NCBI GenBank assembly: GCA_039090855.1
Contig: CM077002.1
Span: forward strand, 87,982,194-88,046,193
Direction: 5' to 3'
DNA: 64,000 bases
From: Macrothele yani
Lineage: Eukaryota; Arthropoda; Arachnida; Araneae; Macrothelidae
The first letter of the stretch is position 1. Each line of letters opens with the position of its first letter. A program made the translations under genes and the position numbers. Below the pieces are notes generated by a model. That model saw only the letters and a list, made by a program, of their open reading frames with translations, made no database searches and had not been told where the DNA came from. Below are positions 54,120 through 64,000 of this stretch, in pieces.

Positions 54120-54700
54120 AGTCACTGGATGAGGAGGCAGTGGAAGAGTGCCTCAATATTAACAGTTGCTCTAGTAACCCTCCAAATGACAGACAATGAA
54201 ATATACAGTATAGTTGTAAATGAGAATTCAGATGATGACAGTCATAGTGGTCAACTAAATGTTATGTGAAAGAGAGCTTTCATTGACAGGATGATAAGCC
54301 TTACTGATTACATTTAGAACTGATTCGTGGTATGGAACAGAGGGGCTTCATATCAGAGGAATAAATAATGTCAATATAAGAACAAATTTCTCAAGAACAG
54401 CTCTTAAGGTTAAGACTGAAGTTTCTAAAACAAATTTCATTGTTTTAGAAACTTCTGGCACTTGCATTTCTGCAGCTAGTCTTCACCAGATGTTCCTGAT
54501 GATACCTCATCTGACTTTTAATAATATAATGACTTGCAATTAATGTTAAATGTGACTTGTAAGTAATGTTAGCTAACACACCTTTATTTTAGAGGAAGAA
54601 TTTTTTTTTTTTTAAATCAAAGTTTAGGCATTGTGCTCCAAATTATGAAAAATGATTATCCAGAAAGTCCGAAGGGTTCTGGATAAAAGATCCCATACTG
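54120..54700 (+). pseudogene. 3' end of a Tigger/pogo element
   Basis: DEEAVEECLNINSCSSNPPN at 54129-54190 resembles the acidic C-terminus of pogo transposases. The terminus at 54700, read in reverse, is cagtatgggatcttttatcc followed by agaacccttcggactttctg, a typical Tigger terminal repeat, with TA outside (54701-54702). The rest of the element is unrecognised. Confidence 0.5.
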
Positions 54701-55493
54701 TATTACATTTTGTACGAATCTGAAAAATTATTCACAATAGGAGATTATGCAATCGGTTATGTGGTACAATAACACAAGTATCTTGAAAACACGTTGTTTT
54801 CAACATACTTGAATAGGTATGGTATTTGATACCTATGTGTTCTCAGTAGTCTCTGACAGATGGTGCCGCTTGTTTCAGTCAGCCTTTCACGTTTAGCTCT
54901 GGTAGTCTGCCCGGAGAATTCGTATGACCTACTTTTAATTAAGTGATTCAGAGATGCCAACAACTACGGAATCTCCGTAGTTCCTACGGAAAAAGCTCTT
55001 GTACTATGGAATACGGAATACCATGATTTTTCTACGTAAAATTAACGGAAGTTATTAATTTTTATTTTCCTTGTTCCTTTTCCCAACGCAACGGCGGCCA
55101 CTTGACGATCCGTCATTCATCTTGTTTGCGATGCTGCCTGCACTTCCAGTTCTGCCTCTCAAAGCTGTTCGGATCTTAGCGCGAGCGGCCGGCACTTGAT
55201 GAGTGTGGCCTTGCGCTGAGTCATTCTAAGTGAAAACCCTCCCTCCCTCCCCAGCATGCAACATTCCGGGGAAGTTGAGCGTAGCTCGCTTTGGTGGACG
55301 TGGGCGGAGTTTGGCCTGAAGCTCTTTCACAGTGCAGCGACAAGCTGTTGAAAATCGTTTGGTGCAGAACGTGAGTGTCATTGCCTGGCATCGGAGTTTT
55401 TTTTTTTAATCGTGCGTGGACCAGTCATTTCAGTAATTAACATTTTGAAGTTTTTTTTCTTGCATTGTAGAAAAGTATGCTTGGATTTCGTTG

Positions 55494-56543
55494 CAGAGTT
55501 CGCCAAAATGCGTAATTACGCGTCTAGTACACATTGAAATTTTACCAATGCGTAAAAATATGCATCAGGAATTTTTGGCGACGTGTAGAAATACACGTCG
55601 TGAAGCGTGTAAAGTATGCATCAACACGTAAAAATATGCATCGAGAAACGCGTAAAATACACTTCAATGCGCAAACGCGCACATCAAGAAACGCGTAAAA
55701 CTACGCATTGAAGAATTTTACCAACGCGTAAAAATACACATCGGGACAGCATTTCGCCTTTCAAAAACGGAAGTGAACGAAATAAAGATTTCTTCCGTAA
55801 TCGTAATTTCGTTTTCTTGCGATGTTGCCTCTGTCCAGTATTGTTGTTATACAAAATTTTATTCCATAAATCTTTGTATTTCACTTTGAAAATGGAGGGG
55901 AAATTTCCGAAAACAAAAATTTGACGGCGAAAAAATTCCAGTGTAATCTTTGGCTTCGAGGAATTTCTGCTTTTTCATCGTAATTTGGGTTATCCTTGAG
56001 ATGGATGCATAACTGAACAGAAATTTTGGGGCAATTGGTAGTGGTGAAGGATGCTTTCCGCCTGAAACTTTCGAAAACGGAAATTTCGTCTTTCAAAACT
56101 TTCGGAAACAGTCAAGATTTCTCCCATAATCGTAATTTTATTCTTCACGCGGTTTCCTCTGCCTAGTATTGTTGTTAAATTTCATTTAATTTTGTAAATA
56201 TTTGTATTTCACCTTGAATATGAAAGGGAAATGCCGGAAAATAGAAATCGGACGTAGCAAAGTTTTTTTTTCCGTTACTGTAATTTTTTTTCCCAATGAT
56301 GTTCCGAACATGTATTTTGTGTTCTTACATATTCATCCAAAAAAGGTTTGCATTTCAGTTTGATAAAAGGGGGAGAGTTCGAAAACGAAAGTGACGAAGT
56401 TGAAAAATTTGTAAGAATTGATGCATGATATTCAAAAGCATTCATATTCTCCAAGTTACACTACCTTTTATCTAAAATAGTGAAAGGTCCTCAAACTGAA
56501 AGTTCTTCCAGCATGATGGATAAAATTGTCATGGCATCCAAGA
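55494..56543 (+). repeat. R repeat with a different hAT-like left end, inside copy 2
   Basis: Starts cagagttcgccaaaatgcg and continues with about ten copies of an acgcgtaaaaatacgcat-like motif to 55740, then joins the R core (ttccgtaatcgtaattt, ttgcgatgttgcc, attccataaatctttg) seen at 47202 and 58217, and ends ggataaaattgtcat at 56535. Confidence 0.7.
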
Positions 56544-56550
56544 GGTTTGT

Positions 56551-57108
56551 GAAGCCTACTGTCGTAGCTGATGGTGATGTTGAGCTTAATTTTTTAAATA
56601 AAAGTTTTTCAAAATAGAAAAATCAGAAAGGACACAACTGGTAATTGGAGTAAAAACAAGAATGTATTTAAGCAAAATCATTTTAAATGAAAATGAACTT
56701 TCTAAGTTCTATACATCTGTTGGAAAATTTCACATTGAAGAATGTTCTTATATTCAAGAAAAGATACTGATCTATGATGAATTCTTAAAATATGCAGAAG
56801 TAGTAGATCCTTCACTTAGACCCATAACATCATTTACTTCTGTATTACACATAGTCAAATGCCTTCCATTTATAATAATACTTGTAGTTCCACACTCGAA
56901 TGCTGTGAATAAGAGAGATTTTAGTTTAGTGCAAAAAAATCAAGCCTGTTTCCAACCTAATTTAGGTTTAGAAACTGTAGAAGCACTTCTTATTGCAAAA
57001 ATGAATATGTTCTCCTCTAGGCAAGTGTGCTATGAAAAAATATTTTCTGCTGAGGAACTCAAATCTGCAAAACACTGTACAGCAAAATCACTAAAGAAAG
57101 CTGTTTAA
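56551..57108 (+). pseudogene. hAT transposase of copy 2, C-terminal part only
   Basis: RFVKPTVVADGDVELNF, then frame 56662-57108 (LNENELSKFYTSVGKFHIEE) and a shortened dimerisation region (ILVVPHSNAVNKRDFSLVQK). Compared with copy 1, about 55 codons before ILVVPH are deleted (copy 1 37132-37294). The catalytic residues are all missing because of the R replacement. Confidence 0.85.
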
Positions 57109-57439
57109 TCAATTTTTTGTTGTGTAAAAAAAATGTATCAGTCATGGTGTATATTATTTCCCATGTGAAAATTTTGGAATATTTTGATACAGATTTTCAT
57201 GTATATAAATGAATAAGTAAAAAAATGCTAATTAAATTAAATGAGTTGTTTTCCTCGGTTAAAATTATTCTTTTTGGTATGACTACTGAAAAATGGCGAA
57301 AACTACTGAAAATTTGTATGAGTACTACTGAAAATATCTGAAACAGGTTGGCATCTCTTTTGATTACATGTTTTTCTATCCAGAAAGTTATGGTTGACTG
57401 TGTTGAAAGAGAATCAGCTACCAGTGTTACTAGTTAGAT

Positions 57440-57605
57440 ATTTAAGATGCAGTTACAATGCCAGTTTCAAAACAACTGTTATTAACTGTGTTGAATCTAC
57501 AAAAAATAGGGAAGCAGGAAGGAAATATGGTATTGATGAAAATAATGTGCATTGTTGGGGATCAGAGAAAAAAACCCCCAACAACTTTGGGACACCATTT
57601 CTATG
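57440..57605 (+). pseudogene. pogo-type helix-turn-helix fragment
   Basis: RCSYNASFKTTVINCVESTK, NREAGRKYGIDENNVHCWGS: the Brinker/pogo-type DNA-binding helix-turn-helix found at the N-terminus of many Tigger-like transposases (usual form ..AGRKFGVDE.NVRRWR). Only about 55 residues remain; no DDE domain follows before the Tc1 at 57740. Confidence 0.6.
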
Positions 57606-57788
57606 GAAAATACACTCATGTTAATGAAAAACAGAACAGCTGAAAGGAGTTAAGCTATGAATTTGATTTTTACAAGGATATGTTCATCTGGCAATACAAG
57701 AAAACTTATTAGCATCTTAGGGTCATACGTACTAGGCGTGTCAATGTAGCTAATAATCGATGTGGTCACCTCTAAATTGTCTCACCAG

Positions 57789-58016
57789 CTATATGGACTG
57801 AGGCATTGAATAAAATAATGTGTGAATGGTGTCCTGAGGAACAGCCATCCAGGTGGTATTGACCCATGTCCAAAATTCATCCAGAGTTACTGGCGGACAG
57901 TCGTACCGCTGCACGTCATTTGAGCATGTCCCAGAAATTTTCTGTGGGTGATAAATCTGGTGATTTAGCCTGCCACTGCAGAAGTGGAACATTGTTATCC
58001 CTGAAGAAGGCATGTG
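57789..58016 (-). pseudogene. Tc1-like transposase, C-terminal part
   Basis: Directly continues the previous entry across the hAT: AFFRDNNVPLLQWQAKSPDL then SPTENFWDML with the catalytic Glu, a frameshift, and LDEFWTWVNTTWMAVPQDTI ending in SMPQS. Confidence 0.8.
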
Positions 58017-58216
58017 CATAGATGCCAACTAGTACGGATTTTCCGTAATTTTACGGATTTTTGGTTGCTGTTACGGAAGTACGGAAACACCGCTGAAATT
58101 ACGGAAAATCGCCATTTGATTTAATTTTCTGAGATAGAAAGCAAATTTTCATCAACTTAAAAATTTTTTGTTGGTTCTTCAAGTTTTTCTAGGGGAAAAA
58201 AATTAAATGCTACATT

Positions 58217-59062
58217 CAGGGCTGCCAGACCTGCGCCAATTGTGCCAGCTCGCGCCAAAACGTTGTTCTTGCGCCATTCTGCTAAAAATCGCCATTTCGG
58301 TGAAAACTGTGCCAATTTTGCGCCAAAAGTTAAAATTAACCGGTCATCGATATTTTAGCATTATCTTACGACATTCGAAATCGATTCAGCGGTTAATTCG
58401 TACGCGAGATTCTTCCGCGGATTTGCGGAGTCCCCTCCGGTTTTTTTTTTTTTTTTGTCATTTTCGAGATCGATGCAAAAGTGAAAAAATTTGCGGGATA
58501 TTAGTTGGGTCATATTTATTAGGGTCATATTTGGGGACGTTGTTTTGTCTTTTTAAACGTTCGGAAACGGAAGTTAAACGAAGTGCAGATTTTTCCCGTA
58601 ATCATAATTTTTTCTTCTCGCGATGTTGCTTCTGTTTAGTATTGTTAAATATAATTTCATTGCATAATTTCAGCTTGAAATTGTAGGCAATGATTTTCGA
58701 AAAGGGAAGGTTAGGCCGCCCGAAAATTTCTCCGTAATCTTCGGCGACGAGATTCTTACCCTGATTAGACGAACTCCTTTTTTTGTTATCATTTGGACCA
58801 TGTACGAAATCGAGGCATAACTGAACTGAAATTTTGGGAGGATTGGTGGTGGCGGCGGGGAAGGGGGGGGGGGCGTTTTGTCCGTCGGAGGACGGAATTT
58901 CATTCTTCGAAACGTAAAGTAGACGGAGGTAAGATTACTCTGATAATCATAATTTTTTTTCTCGTGATATTTCCCCTACCCAGTATTGTTATATATCATT
59001 TTATTCCATAAATATTTGTATTTCAGCTTGAAAATGTTGGATAAATTTCCGAAAACTGAAGG
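58217..59062 (+). repeat. R repeat inside hAT copy 3
   Basis: Starts cagggctgccagacctgcgc and follows 47202-47990 closely for 850 bp (gcgcc subterminal repeats, two R units), ending near gataaatttccgaaaactga, where transposase sequence begins. The third unit and the ggataaaattgtcat end are missing. Expected 5' transposase sequence (BED finger) is absent from this copy. Confidence 0.8.
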
Positions 59063-59089
59063 CTTGAAAACCGTTATTTCAAGCCATGT

Positions 59090-60685
59090 TTCCCTATTCA
59101 GCGATCGCAAAAATACTCGTGGGGAAGAACCAAGGCTACTGCACTAATTCAGCACATGGCCAGTGTTTCTACAAGTAACATCGTATTTGAAGTTAAAAAA
59201 AATCCTTTTTCTCTATCTACGGACGGAAGTAATGATGCTCAAGCAAATAAACCGTATCCCATTACAATGACATATTTTGACAAAAAAATAGGGAAAAAAT
59301 TCAACTGTTTTATTATCATTAGTTGAATCAAGTAATAATACAGGTGAAGGAATATTCAACATTTTTGAACAATGAGTTTGTTAAAAAAAAATTCTCGTGG
59401 AGCAACTGTGTGTCATTTTCCTGTGACAATGCTAGCACTATGATAGGTCAAGTAAAAGGTGTTGTTTCTCACATAAAGAAGGTTCAGCCTGCAATCATAG
59501 TGCAGCAATGTTCATGCCATTTAGTAAATTTAGCTGCACAGAAATCTGCTACTCAACTGAAAGGATTTAATGTTGAGCAGTTTCTGATACAGTTGTACTT
59601 TTTTTGGAGAAAAGTTCAAAGAGGAAACCAATCTAAAACTGAGTCAAGCTGTTTGTGGTATAAACCACACAGAATTCCAAAGCATGTCAATACTTGCTGG
59701 TTATCACCTTTGGAATCCATTGATAGAATTTTAGAACAATGGGAGGCTGTAGAACATTATTTCAGTGACAATGAAGAAGCTAATTCACAGTATAAGAACC
59801 TTGCAAGTATGATTGGAAATCCTTCATCTAAACTTTGTCTTTTTTTATCTGCTACTCTTCCTGTGTTTACATCTGTTAATGTGTTCTTGCAGCAGGAAAC
59901 TCCGCTTGTGCATGTATTAAAAAGAAAACTTCATAGTCTGTTATCTGAATTGCTTGTACGATTTATCAAGCCATCAGCTTTTGATGTGACAGCAACATCT
60001 CTTGCAGATGGAAATTTTGAAAGAAGGAGAAATCAAAAGAAAACTGTGATCTCTTAATTGGGTCAAAAGCGAGATCTATATAGACACAACTGCAGATCTG
60101 AGTGGAGACACAGTGGCTACTTTTTATTCTGAGGTAAGGGAATTTTACAAGGCAGGCTGCAAGTACATTTTAAGAAAATTTCCACTTAATGATGAATTTC
60201 TGAGTCACGCTGAAATTGCAGATGTAGCATTAAGGCAAAGTGTTTCTTTTGCATCAGTCCAATGTATGTGTTCCCTGTTTCCAGTTTTGAAACCAGAAGA
60301 ATCTGACAAGGTGAAGTCTGAATTTGCTCACTACCAGTTTGAAAATTTTACCTGTGCTGTTACTTCTTGGAGAATGGATGAAGTGTAGCACAGAATTTCT
60401 TTAATAAAAAATGAAAGTGGCCAGTTGAAGTATGAATCATTAAGCAAAATTATGAAAATGATTTTAATAGTCCCTCATAGCAATGCAAGTACAGAAATAA
60501 TTTTCAGTATTGTGAAAAAAAAAAACATGAATGAATTCAGACCTAATTTAAGTACTCATGTGCTGTCTTCTTTGTTAGTAGAAAAAATAAACAGCATTGC
60601 ACACAGTGAACTATGCTATCAGAAGAAGTTTTCCCAAATTGAACTAAGGAAGGCCAAAATGGCAACTACAGCCAGTTTATCATAA
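59090..60685 (+). pseudogene. hAT transposase of copy 3, lacking its N-terminus
   Basis: Begins in a broken frame with PFSLSTDGSNDAQANKPYPI and MTYFDKK (first catalytic Asp). Frame 59323-60057: NCVSFSCDNASTMIGQVKGV, QCSCHLVNLAAQ, ESIDRILEQWEAVEHYF (catalytic Glu), VRFIKPSAFDVTA. Frames 60113-60388 and 60425-60685 carry FYKAGCKYILRKFPLNDEFL and the dimerisation region ILIVPHSNASTEIIFSIVKK. Better preserved than copy 1 in the middle (keeps the HLVNLAAQ segment) but with stops at 59312, 60055 and 60386. Confidence 0.85.
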
Positions 60686-61005
60686 TAATTTGGCCAACAT
60701 TCCAAGGAATAATTTTTCTTCATGTCTGGAGGTAATTTATTATATTTTTCTGGTAGACAGTATTTTAAATTTTCCCACTAGCAAATTATTTTTATTATAT
60801 TATTATTATTATTATTTTTATTATTATTACTTTTTTAATAGTTCTGACAGATTAAAATTTGTTGCAGTGTTAAATACCCAAATTCGCCGTTGTAGACTGG
60901 ATTACTGAAAATTACTGGGAAAAAAAATGTGTTACTGAAAATTACTGAAAAATGAACATGTTGGTCCCTGAAAACTACTTTTAGAGGTTGGCATCTATGC
61001 ATATG

Positions 61006-61700
61006 TTGTCACTGGCACTTGTGGTGTGGTGTTGTCCAGCTGAAATGTGGCCCCGGGCATTTCCTGCAGGTACGGAAGAGTGATCAGCCGTGGAATGTCA
61101 CTGACATAACAGGCACTTATTATGGTGGTATGGACTCTCATGGGAGGGGATCTGCTTTTGTACCTGATGGCATCCCAAGCCATAATGTTTGGTGTTGGTG
61201 CTGTATGCCTGGTGTGAATACATTCTTCCCAGCACCTTTCCCCCTGTCACTAGTAGAAACAGTGCAACCATCATTTTCGCCTAAACAGAAGTTCGTTTCG
61301 TTCATGAACATGATTTTTTGCCATTGCAGCCTGGAAGTCTGTTGCAACGTGTCAAAGATAGCGTGAAGAGGAGCCGACAAGACTGCAGTTTGAACTGTAA
61401 TAACTGGCAACGTACTGTTACAGCTGACATGGAAGAATGTGTCACAGTTTGCAACTGCTACACCAATGCCATTGATGATGCAGAATGGTCACTCAAAGGC
61501 ATCCTCGTGAGATGATGGTTGTTCCTCAGCATTGTCTGTTTATGGCATCCAGAACCTTCTCTTCGTGTCCTATGCCCTTCTTTGTACCATTCCCTGCACA
61601 CTCTTGCCATGACGGACACACGACAGGCAATTCACATGACCAGCAATCTCCTGGAGAAAAGCATTGCAGTCTCTCATACCAATAATGCACCCTCTGTCGA
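61006..61700 (-). pseudogene. Tc1-like transposase, N-terminal and central part
   Basis: Degraded DNA-binding half (61700-61440), then LQWQKIMFMNETNFCLGEND (first catalytic site; SDE reads MNE), WDAIRYKSRSPPMRVHTTII, RLITLPYLQEMPGATFQLDN (second Asp in QLDN) and TTPQVPVTT up to the hAT insertion at 61005. Confidence 0.8.
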
Positions 61701-61977
61701 ACTCACTGATGTGACTGTATGACTGTCATACACGACAATGATGAGGAATCCTTACCCACTGCCGACGTGCATTGCATGATCTGATTTGCTTAGATGCTGT
61801 ATGTATGCACCTATCATGCCAAAATGCTAATCTTTCTGTGATATTATGAGATAAGCATATCCTTTAACAACCAAAGTCATAACTTGACTCCTTTTAGGTG
61901 TTCTGTTTTTTATGAACACGAGTGTACATCTCGAGGTCCTAAGCATGATCGACATCATTTGGTGGATGAGCTCATGA

Positions 61978-62352
61978 CATGCTAATCAGCTACGAAGCTT
62001 TAAACCAATTGAGGTAAACTCACCTTTTACATCAGTGAGTTCAGCAGAGGGTGCATTATTTGCATGAGGGACTGCAGTGCTTTCTTCCAGGAGATTGCCT
62101 TATATAATATATATAAAAAAAATTAAATAAAGTAATGTTGTAACTGCATGAAATGGCTTAAAAGTGGAAATAAAGAAAGAACAGACTCCAGGACCTGCAG
62201 AGGAAACACATGACACTACGAGGACGATAGTTGTAACAACCACAGAAGCCCTATGAGTAGTGACACAAGACTGCTGAAGATACATGTGTTTGAAATTTTA
62301 ATAAGAGGAATAAACCATTTACCTCAATTGGTTTAAATACGATTAGCACATT
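61978..62352. repeat. Small element with interrupted inverted ends
   Basis: tttaaaccaattgaggtaaa (61999-62018) pairs exactly with 62318-62337, and tgctaatc (61980-61987) with gattagca (62341-62348). Between them, 62030-62099 is an inverted copy of the Tc1 segment 61640-61712 (gagggtgcattattt..., ccaggagattgc). A phrase actgctgaagatacatgtgt at 62271 resembles a PLE 3' end. Confidence 0.6.
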
Positions 62353-63227
62353 AATGAAGGACAATTCGAGAATTATATATTTTTGAGTTGTTGCACTTTT
62401 AAGCTATGCAGCTGTTCAACTGAAGGGTTTAGAAATTGTAACTGAGTTAAAAGTGGCTTGAAATGAATTTAAAGCAAGTATTTGATAGTGCTTTTTAGGC
62501 AAAAGAAGCTTTCTTTTCTTTAGGTTTAAAACATTGTTAGCTCAACAGTTGCCATCCAATTTCACTAAGAAACTAGTAAAATACCAACACCATGTTATTG
62601 ACCTTTGAAAAAATTATTCCTATGATCTTAGCCAAATTGGAAGTGCTGATGAAAGACCAGTGTTTTTGTTTTTCCTTTTTTTTTTATATGCTGAGCAATA
62701 CCGTATACATGGAAGAGAAAGGTGCAGAATCTGTTATTGTGAAGAAAACTGAAAATGAAAAGTTTCATCTTACTGCGATGCCTGACAGTCAGAAGCTGCT
62801 GCCATACGTTAACGCAACAAAATATTTTAATCCAAAGACACAATAAATCAAAATTCTTCAACAGTGAGCTTAAAGTTCCAAAATGATTATAGATTGTTTG
62901 CATTTGCAGAATTGACATCCAGAATAATCAGCCAGTGAGCTATTTGTCAGCACAAGTTACTGAGGAAAAAAAGAAGAGAAAGGAAGGAGCTCCAGGACTT
63001 ACCCCCCCCTCTCCTTTTTTCTTTAACTCCCTATATAAAAAAAAATTAATGAGTTCCCCTTCGTTTAAGTAAAAAAAGAAATGTTCATAGTGGCCAAACT
63101 AAGAGTTAACTCCCCCCCCGAGAAATAAATAATGACACAGTTTCCTCTATCCAGATCCAAAAATAATTCTTCGACTGACTCTCCCTGAAGAATTTCCTAC
63201 GGCAGACTTGCCATGGCCTCTCTCTGA
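62353..63227. other. No gene recognised
   Basis: AT-rich sequence with C-runs at 63002-63010 and 63112-63119. Open frames here carry no family motif I recognise. Confidence 0.45.
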
Positions 63228-63563
63228 ACTGCCATTCCAGTCAAGGGAGCACCCTCTGCCAACGACAAAGGATCAAGTGGGACATCGTTGGGCTAAGTGA
63301 GGTAAGGAGAAAAGGAGAAGATCTGAACTGAAAAGTGGACATCTCTTCTATTATCATGGGACAGATACTGGCAGAACTAGTGGTGTTGGATTTATAGTAA
63401 ACAAGAAACTGAAGGATAAAGTTGTAAAAGTTGAAAGTTCCTCTGACAGAGCTGCGCGACTTGTTATCCAACTCTCGAGAAGATACCAGGCTCAGATTAT
63501 TCAAGTTTATGCACCCACCACAAGTCATCCTGCAGAAGAGATTGAAGAATCTCTCTTCAATAT
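63228..63563 (+). pseudogene. LINE apurinic-type endonuclease fragment
   Basis: Reads, with small frame changes, KWDIVGLSEVRRKGEDL, SGVGFIVNKKLKDKVVKVES and SDRAARLVIQLSRRYQAQII then QVYAPTTSHPAEE. This is the APE-like endonuclease of non-LTR retrotransposons (RTE-, CR1- or Craft-like: GLSE motif with catalytic Glu, GVGF, YAPT). The upstream part and the RT are missing; the fragment is cut at 63563 by PLE-B sequence. Confidence 0.75.
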
Positions 63564-63596
63564 TCTAATATTTTGTTCTCGGAACAAAATATTAGA
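63564..63596. repeat. Perfect 15-bp hairpin at the LINE/PLE-B junction
   Basis: tctaatattttgttc, loop tcg, gaacaaaatattaga. The second arm continues into PLE-B sequence (agcaaaatattaga also precedes the PLE-B nuclease at 33083), so the first arm is a tiny inverted piece of the PLE itself. Confidence 0.85.
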
Positions 63597-63971
63597 GGAA
63601 TTAGGGTTTTACCAAATTCCCATTGCACACATACCCCCAAAATTATACATTGGTAGAACTAAAAACAGGTTTAAAAAAAGGCTAACTGGCAAAAAAAAAA
63701 AAAAAAAAAAGAAACAAAAACTGCATTAGTGCAATTCTGTATTGACAACCAAACATTCCCAAAATTTGAAGAAATTAAAATGCTAAAAAGTAATAAAAAA
63801 TCAGAGAGACAAATGAGAATGGAGGAATCGATCCTAATTTATAAAAATAAAACAAGGGTGTGTAACCAGAATGACCCTAATACATTATCTAGCCTTTGGA
63901 AAGAGCTAATGAGACAAGAAAAAGAACAACAAAAGAAAACCCAACAAAAAAAGACAAGGGAACAGGGATAG
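63579..63971 (+). pseudogene. PLE-B GIY-YIG endonuclease, third copy
   Basis: GFYQIPIAHIPPKLYIGRTK, then a shift over a long A-run at 63692-63712, and from 63729 FCIDNQTFPKFEEIKMLKSN, ERQMRMEESILIYKNKTRVC, NQNDPNTLSSLWKELMRQE. Very similar to 33097-33553. 5'-truncated: only the nuclease part of the element is present, and it inserted into or next to the LINE fragment. Confidence 0.8.
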
Positions 63972-64000
63972 GAAATGAAAAGAAGAAAATGGAAAAATTA

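Larger units (their letters stand above)
54949..57359 (+). mobile_element. hAT element with 6-bp target duplication (copy 2), internally replaced
   Basis: Left end cagagatgccaacaactacg, right end gttggcatctctt; flanking hexamers gtgatt (54943-54948) and ttgatt (57360-57365) differ at one base. The first 540 bp and last 800 bp match copy 1, but copy 1 positions 35494-36790 are replaced by 55494-56543 (R-repeat material). Confidence 0.88.
58017..60999 (+). mobile_element. hAT element with 6-bp target duplication (copy 3), nested in Tc1
   Basis: Ends catagatgccaac and gttggcatctatg are perfect 13-bp inverted repeats; flanking hexamers catgtg (58011-58016) and catatg (61000-61005) differ at one base. 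Left 200 bp are rich in tacgga; right end has four actgaaaa motifs. An R repeat is inserted at 58217. The reconstructed Tc1 target is continuous across the site. Confidence 0.92.
57740..61924 (-). mobile_element. Tc1-like transposon interrupted by hAT copy 3
   Basis: The 5' terminus is at 61924 (minus strand cactcgtgttcataaaaaac, TA at 61925-61926). Coding sequence runs on the minus strand from about 61700 to 61006, is cut by the hAT at 58017-60999, and resumes at 58016 to about 57740. The 3' terminal repeat is not recognisable. Confidence 0.82.

Noticed and set aside
1..64000. An anti-phage, secretion or biosynthetic gene system
   Set aside because: All coding stretches resolve into eukaryotic transposon proteins or the two GH31 exons; no operon-like clustering or prokaryotic genes are present.

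Overview
This window looks like a piece of a metazoan nuclear genome, most likely an arthropod (possibly a chelicerate; the species cannot be told from the sequence alone). It is AT-rich and has spliceosomal exons, microsatellites and a dense, layered load of transposable elements. No bacterial operon, CRISPR array, phage module or complete host gene is present.

Host gene: two consecutive plus-strand exons of a glycoside hydrolase family 31 alpha-glucosidase (lysosomal acid alpha-glucosidase / maltase-glucoamylase type) lie at 11162-11258 and 34390-34628. Their splice phases fit exactly (one base plus two bases make an Asp codon). They are separated by a 23,131-bp intron, so 11259-34389 is intron of this gene and everything else is probably intron too. 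No further exon was found.

Layout. 1-7345: three Penelope-like retroelement (PLE) segments: PLE-B on the minus strand (1-2581), PLE-A as a head-to-head inverted pair (2582-4500) and PLE-C on the plus strand (4995-7345, with a hammerhead-like 3' motif). 7933-9287: a DD41D mariner relative. 9477-10476: a 1-kb foldback. 11494-13086: a second foldback made of satellite units. 14125-15860 and 23769-25730: hAT-like ends followed by ~150-bp tandem arrays whose best-kept core resembles a CTCF site. 16168-17598: a young Tc1 element with an uninterrupted but active-site-mutant transposase. 18241-19373, 25901-27110 and 27376-28274: broken Tc1 elements. 19409-21979: a Tigger/pogo element. 30451-32860 and 39304-43613: hAT copies with a C-terminal coiled-coil tail (hAT-B). 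32870-34224: PLE-B and PLE-C fragments. 34750-44110: an old inverted repeat in which each arm holds a different hAT insertion, so each arm is the other's empty site. 44221-46080: a dead pogo element carrying a MITE. 46371-46594: a tRNA-derived SINE. 46665-51339: a Tc1 split by a 3-kb composite insertion. 54949-57359 and 58017-60999: further members of a hAT family with 6-bp target duplications, the second inside a Tc1. 63228-63971: LINE endonuclease and PLE-B endonuclease fragments.

No cooperating gene system was found. The interest is in transposon biology: a multicopy hAT family with 6-bp target duplications, endonuclease-bearing Penelope elements with ribozyme-like ends, modular repeat swapping between hAT-like ends, and CTCF-like motifs multiplied by repeats within one host intron. 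Similarities were judged by eye; no database search was run.
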